From an uncultured Lentisphaeria bacterium (GTDB lineage Bacteria > Verrucomicrobiota > Lentisphaeria > Victivallales > Victivallaceae): DNA of 14,429 nt. The position numbers and the translations under genes are program-made. Shown here piece after piece: positions 13,797-14,429 of the stretch (within the stretch, counting starts at the first letter, position 1; every line of letters starts with the position of its first letter). The notes under the pieces were generated by a model. It ran no database searches. It had not been told where the DNA came from and worked only from the letters and a program-made list of their open reading frames with translations. The stretch covers positions 1 to 14,429 of the forward strand of contig CALABZ010000182.1 of assembly GCA_937888615.1 (NCBI GenBank). Reading direction: 5' to 3'.

Positions 13797-14429
13797 ACCA
13801 TTCTCCTGCTTTGGCGCCGGAAACGATCTTCAACACACCGTCACGGTAAGGGGCGGTGGTGATATACTGCGGCACCGGCCCGGACGGCGTTTTGACGATC
13901 AGATACTCAAGCTGTCCGACCCGGCGGACCGCATTTGCCGGGACCGGAACAATTTTTTCAGTACCGACCTCAACCGCGCAGAGGGCAAACATGCCGGGCA
14001 TGATCTCGGAGGTGTCGCCCAACAGCGCCGCATCAATCGAAAACGTCCGGCTGCCGGGATCGACCGACGGAATGATTTCGGTGATTTTGGCGGTAAGCTC
14101 ACGGTTGAGCGCCTCGATCCGCACGTTCAGTTTTTCGCCGATTTTCAGGCGGGAAATCAACCCTTCACGGATCGGAATGCGAAGCTGGAGCTTGGACGGA
14201 TCAAAAAAGGTCAGGACCGGTTTTTCGGGTGTGGCCAGGTCGCCGGGGTCGTTGAAACGCTCAGCCACGATGCCGTCGAACGGCGCACGAAGGTCGGAAT
14301 ACGAGAGGTTGGCGTTGGCATTTTCAAGTACATGGCGAAGCATGGAAACCTCGGCACTAGAGGCATTGTAATTGCTCAGGGCCTGTTCGTAGGCACGGCG
14401 GGCGACGACGTTACCCCCCAGTAGTTTTT
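13780..14429 (-). CDS. RND/HlyD-type periplasmic adaptor (membrane fusion) protein, C-terminal part
   Basis: The adaptor links an inner-membrane pump to an outer-membrane channel in tripartite efflux. The frame is open through the right edge (about 215 residues visible), so the true start lies outside and the internal ATG at 14343 is not it. Visible parts in order: the end of the alpha-hairpin (ARRAYEQALSNYNASSAEV...LENANANL), the second lipoyl half (YSDLRAPFDGIVAERFNDPGDLA), the beta-barrel domain (LRIPIREGLISRLKIGEKLNVRI... and SVDPGSRTFSIDAAL), and the membrane-proximal domain (PGMFALCAVEV, VPVPANAVRRV). The protein ends soon after, a short C-terminus for the family. It overlaps the start of the ArsR gene by 17 nt. 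The pump gene expected with it is not in the window. Confidence 0.92.
   Translation of the reverse strand, partial: KLLGGNVVARRAYEQALSNYNASSAEVSMLRHVLENANANLSYSDLRAPFDGIVAERFNDPGDLATPEKPVLTFFDPSKLQLRIPIREGLISRLKIGEKLNVRIEALNRELTAKITEIIPSVDPGSRTFSIDAALLGDTSEIMPGMFALCAVEVGTEKIVPVPANAVRRVGQLEYLIVKTPSGPVPQYITTAPYRDGVLKIVSGAKAGEWYDEKP

Noticed and set aside
13738..14424. Plus-strand 228-aa frame opposite the adaptor gene
   Set aside because: The minus strand encodes a convincing adaptor with lipoyl and barrel domains.

Overview
The window looks like a chromosomal stretch from a member of the PVC superphylum, most likely Lentisphaerota (Victivallales-like). The main signs are a pseudopilin with the H-X9-DG signature that is greatly expanded in that group, a secreted DUF4838 protein, a GH106-related protein with a C-terminal jelly roll, a LacI-family regulator, and a short Gfo/Idh/MocA oxidoreductase beginning with a 'GLDTSH' motif. 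This assignment is inferred from protein families seen by eye; no database search was made.

Region by region. 1-3948 is mostly housekeeping: the 3' part of an ABC-F ATPase gene, convergent with tilS (tRNA-Ile lysidine synthase), which is divergent from rdgB (XTP/dITP pyrophosphatase), whose 3' end overlaps a gene for a small secreted protein of unknown function. 4018-5159 holds a LacI-family regulator behind a near-consensus sigma70 promoter that carries two identical 14-bp LacI-type operators, a clear case of probable autorepression. 5160-8675 is visibly richer in A+T than the rest: an intergenic stretch with possible decayed coding sequence, a secreted DUF4838 protein (784 aa) and a pseudopilin (235 aa). 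8804-11378 returns to G+C-rich sequence with an 821-aa cytoplasmic GH106-like protein and a strong intrinsic terminator. 11476-12386 contains a 27-codon ORF with an excellent Shine-Dalgarno sequence whose stop overlaps the TTG start of a class I SAM methyltransferase. From 12438 to the right edge everything is on the minus strand: the Gfo/Idh/MocA oxidoreductase, an upstream region with two AACCGGTT sites exactly 40 bp apart, an ArsR-family regulator, and the C-terminal part of an RND-type periplasmic adaptor that overlaps the ArsR gene.

How they may work together. 4047-11378 can be read as a glycan-use locus: a LacI-type sugar sensor, a secreted carbohydrate-active-like protein, a surface or secretion-linked pseudopilin, and an intracellular glycosidase-like protein. 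The oxidoreductase also fits sugar metabolism and has its own LacI-like sites. The adaptor/ArsR pair looks like the distal end of a separate efflux operon entering from the right. I see no CRISPR array, no intact transposon, no tRNA or rRNA and no recognisable defence system. The most interesting points are the uORF/methyltransferase coupling, the altered catalytic motif in the GH106-like protein, the A+T-rich DUF4838/pseudopilin pair and the two operator arrays.
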